NCBI RefSeq assembly: GCF_932526225.1
Contig: NC_064042.1
Location: 6,381,540 to 6,445,539 of the forward strand
DNA length: 64,000 bases
Direction: 5' to 3'
Source of the DNA: Nematostella vectensis
Lineage: Eukaryota; Cnidaria; Anthozoa; Actiniaria; Edwardsiidae
Below are positions 56,001 through 59,000 of the stretch, piece after piece. Position numbers and translations under genes: made by a program. The notes under the pieces were generated by a model that ran no database searches, was not told where the DNA came from, and worked only from the letters and a program-made list of their open reading frames with translations. Numbering within the stretch: the stretch's first letter is position 1; the number at the start of each line of letters is the position of its first letter.

Positions 56001-59000
56001 GGGAGAGGAGTAGCTAGGGAGAGAAGTAGCTAGGGAGGGGAGTAGCTAGGGAGGGAGTAGCTAGGGAGGGGAGTAGCTATGGAGGGGTGTAGCTAGGAAG
56101 GGGAGTAGCTAGGGAGGGAGTAGCTATGGAGGGGAGTAGCTAGGGAGGGAGTAGCTAGGGAGGGGAGTAGCTAGGGAGGGAAGTAGCTCGGTAGGGTAGT
56201 AGCTAGAGAGGGGTGTAGCTAGGGAGGGGAGTAGCAAGGGAGGGGTGTAGCTATGGAGGGGAGTAGCTAGGGAGGGGTGTAGCTAGGGAGGGGTGTAGCT
56301 ATGGAGGGGAGTAGCCAGGGAGGGGAGTAGCTTGGGAGGGGTGTAGCTAGGGAGGGGAGTAGCTAGGGAGGGGAGTAGCTAGGGAGGGGAGTAGCTAGGG
56401 AGGGGAGTAGCTAGGGAAGGGAGTAGCTAGGGAGGGGAGTAGCTAGGGAAGGGAGTAGCTAGGGAGGGAGTAGCTAGGGAGGGGGGTAGCTAGGGAAGGG
56501 AGTAGCTAGGGAGGGAGTAGCTAGGGAGGGGAGTAGCTAGGGAGGGGAGTAGCTATGGAGGGGTGTAGCTATGGAAGGGTGTAGCTAGGAAGGGGAGTAG
56601 CTAGGGAGGGAGTAGCTATGGAGGGGAGTAGCTAGGGAGGGGAGTAGCTATGGAGGGAAGTAGCTAGGGAGGGGTGTAGCTATGGAGGGGAGTAGCTAGG
56701 AAGGGGAGTAGCTAGGAAGGGGGCGTAGCTAGGGAGGGTGTAGCTAGGGAGGGGAGAAGCTAGGGAGGGGAGTAGCTAGGTAGGGTAGTAGCTAGAGAGG
56801 GGTGTAGCTAGGGAGGGGAGTAGCTAGGGAGGGGTGTAGCTAGGGAGGGGAGTAGCTATGGAGGGGAGTAGCTAGGGAGGCGAGTAGCTAGGGAAGGGAG
56901 TAGCTTGGGAGGGGTGTAGCTAGGGAGGGGTGTAGCTAGGGAGGGGAGTAGCTAGGGAGTAGGGAGGGAGGGGAGTAGCTAGGGAGGGGTGTAGCTATGG
57001 AGGGGAGTAGCTAGGGAGGGGTGTAGCTAGGGAGGGGAGTAGCTATGGAGGGTGTAGCTAGGGAGGGGAGTAGCTAGGGAGGGGAGTAGCTAGGGAGGGG
57101 TGTAGCTAGGGAGGGGAGTAGCTAGGGAGGGGTGTAGCTATGGAGGGGAGTAGCTATGGAGGGGAGAAGCTAGGGAGGGGAGTAGCTAGGGAGGGGAGTA
57201 GCTAGGGAGGGGAGTAGATAGGGAGGGGTGTAGCTATGGAGGGGAGTAGCTAGGGAGGGGTGTAGCTAGGGAGGGGAATAGCTAGGGAGGGGAGTAACTA
57301 GGGAGGGGAGTAGCTAGGGAGGGGTGTAGCTATGGAAGGGTGTAGCTAGGAAGGGGAGTAGCTAGGGAGGGAGTAGCTATGGAGGGGAGTAGCTATGGAG
57401 GGAAGTAGCTAGGGAGGGGTGTAGCTATGGAGGGGAGTAGCTATGAAGGGGAGTAGCTAGGAAGGGGGCGTAGCTAGGGAGGGTGTAGCTAGGGAGGGGA
57501 GTAGCTAGGGAGGGGAGTAGCTAGGTAGGGTAGTAGCTAGAGAGGGGTGTAGCTATGGAGGGGAGTAGCTAGGGAGGGGTGTAGCTATGGAGGGGAGTAG
57601 CTATGGAGGGGAATAGCTAGGGAGGGGAGTAGCTAGGGAAGGGAGTAGCTTGGGAGGGGTGTAGCTAGGGAGGGGTGTAGCTAGTGAGGGGAGTAGCTAT
57701 GGAGGGGAGTAGCTAGGGAGGGGTGTAGCTATGGAGGGGAGTAGCTAGGGAGGGGTGTAGCTAGGGAGGGGAGTAGCTATGGAGGGTGTAGCTAGGGAGG
57801 GGAGTAGCTAGGGAGGGGAGTAGCTAGGGAGGGGTGTAGCTAGGGAGGGGAGTAGCTAGGGAGGGGTGTAGCTATGGAGGGGTGTAGCTATGGAGGGGAG
57901 TAGCTAGGGAGGGGTGTAGCTAGGGAGGGGAATAGCTAGGGAGGGGAGTAACTAGGGAGGGGAGTAGCTAGGGAGGGGTGTAGCTAGGGAGGGGTGTAGC
58001 TAGGGAGGGGTGTAGCTAGGGAGGGGTGTAGCTAGGGAGGGGAGTAGCTAGGGAGGAGAATTATTTAGGGAGGGGCTCAGAGAGTGCATTCATACCCTTA
58101 AGCACCGTTAGCACTAAATAGCATTTTAAATTAGTTTCATTTGTATTTTTAATTAAATTTTTTTTAGCGCTGTGTCCATCCGACTTCTGCAGCAATGATG
58201 GCAAATGCATATCTTCTGATTCTTGTGACAAAAATGGCGCATGCGCAGACAGGCGTACCTCGTTCGAGTGCGAGTGTAAACTTGGTTGGTCTAGACCTCA
58301 GTGCAAGAAGATAGGTAACATTCGCCAGGTCCGTACCCAGGGGGGAGGGGGAGGGTGCAAGCCGAAGGTCCACTTTCGTTTCTCAATAGAGGTGCTAGAT
58401 TTTTATCAATCCCCTCCCCCAACCCCCCCCCCCCCCCCCCCCACCTGAAAAATTAGGTCCACTTTTTAGGATTTCGCACCCCCCCCCCCCCCCCAAAGAA
58501 AAATCCTGGGTACGGGTCTGTTCGCTCTTTTTATATCTTTCTATGATTCCCCATGACCGTACGCTGTTCTAGTAAGCAGATATCGTGTGTGACGTATAAA
58601 TCAACAAAAGATACAAACGGTTACAATGATGTAGCAAGGATGACTTTTTACAACAAAATGTTGATTTCCCCGAATTAAAATAAAAATATTTCACAGGGTC
58701 CTAGCAGGGAGTGGGGCACTTGGGATAATACTTTTGAAAATTATAGGTAGGGACTCTGTGCCCCCCAATGTTTCTGTATCGTGCCGCCAATATTTCGAGC
58801 CCCGTTTTAGAATAGCATTCAATGCACATGTTACACCTTATTGCTGTCGGTTAACATCTCTCTCGATATCTTGTTTGTCCAGATGAGGTTGACATGGTGT
58901 TTGTGGGCTCCTTTAAGTTGTCAGGGATTGCATGGCGGGAGGGTTACGCAAACTCGGCCACCGAGAGCTACAAGAACATAACAGCGGAAATCCGTCAGGC

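Noticed and set aside
52530-58065. Telomere-like or coding repeat
   Set aside because: The 16-bp unit is not a telomere motif, contains TAG, and is bounded by receptor exons, so it is an intronic minisatellite.
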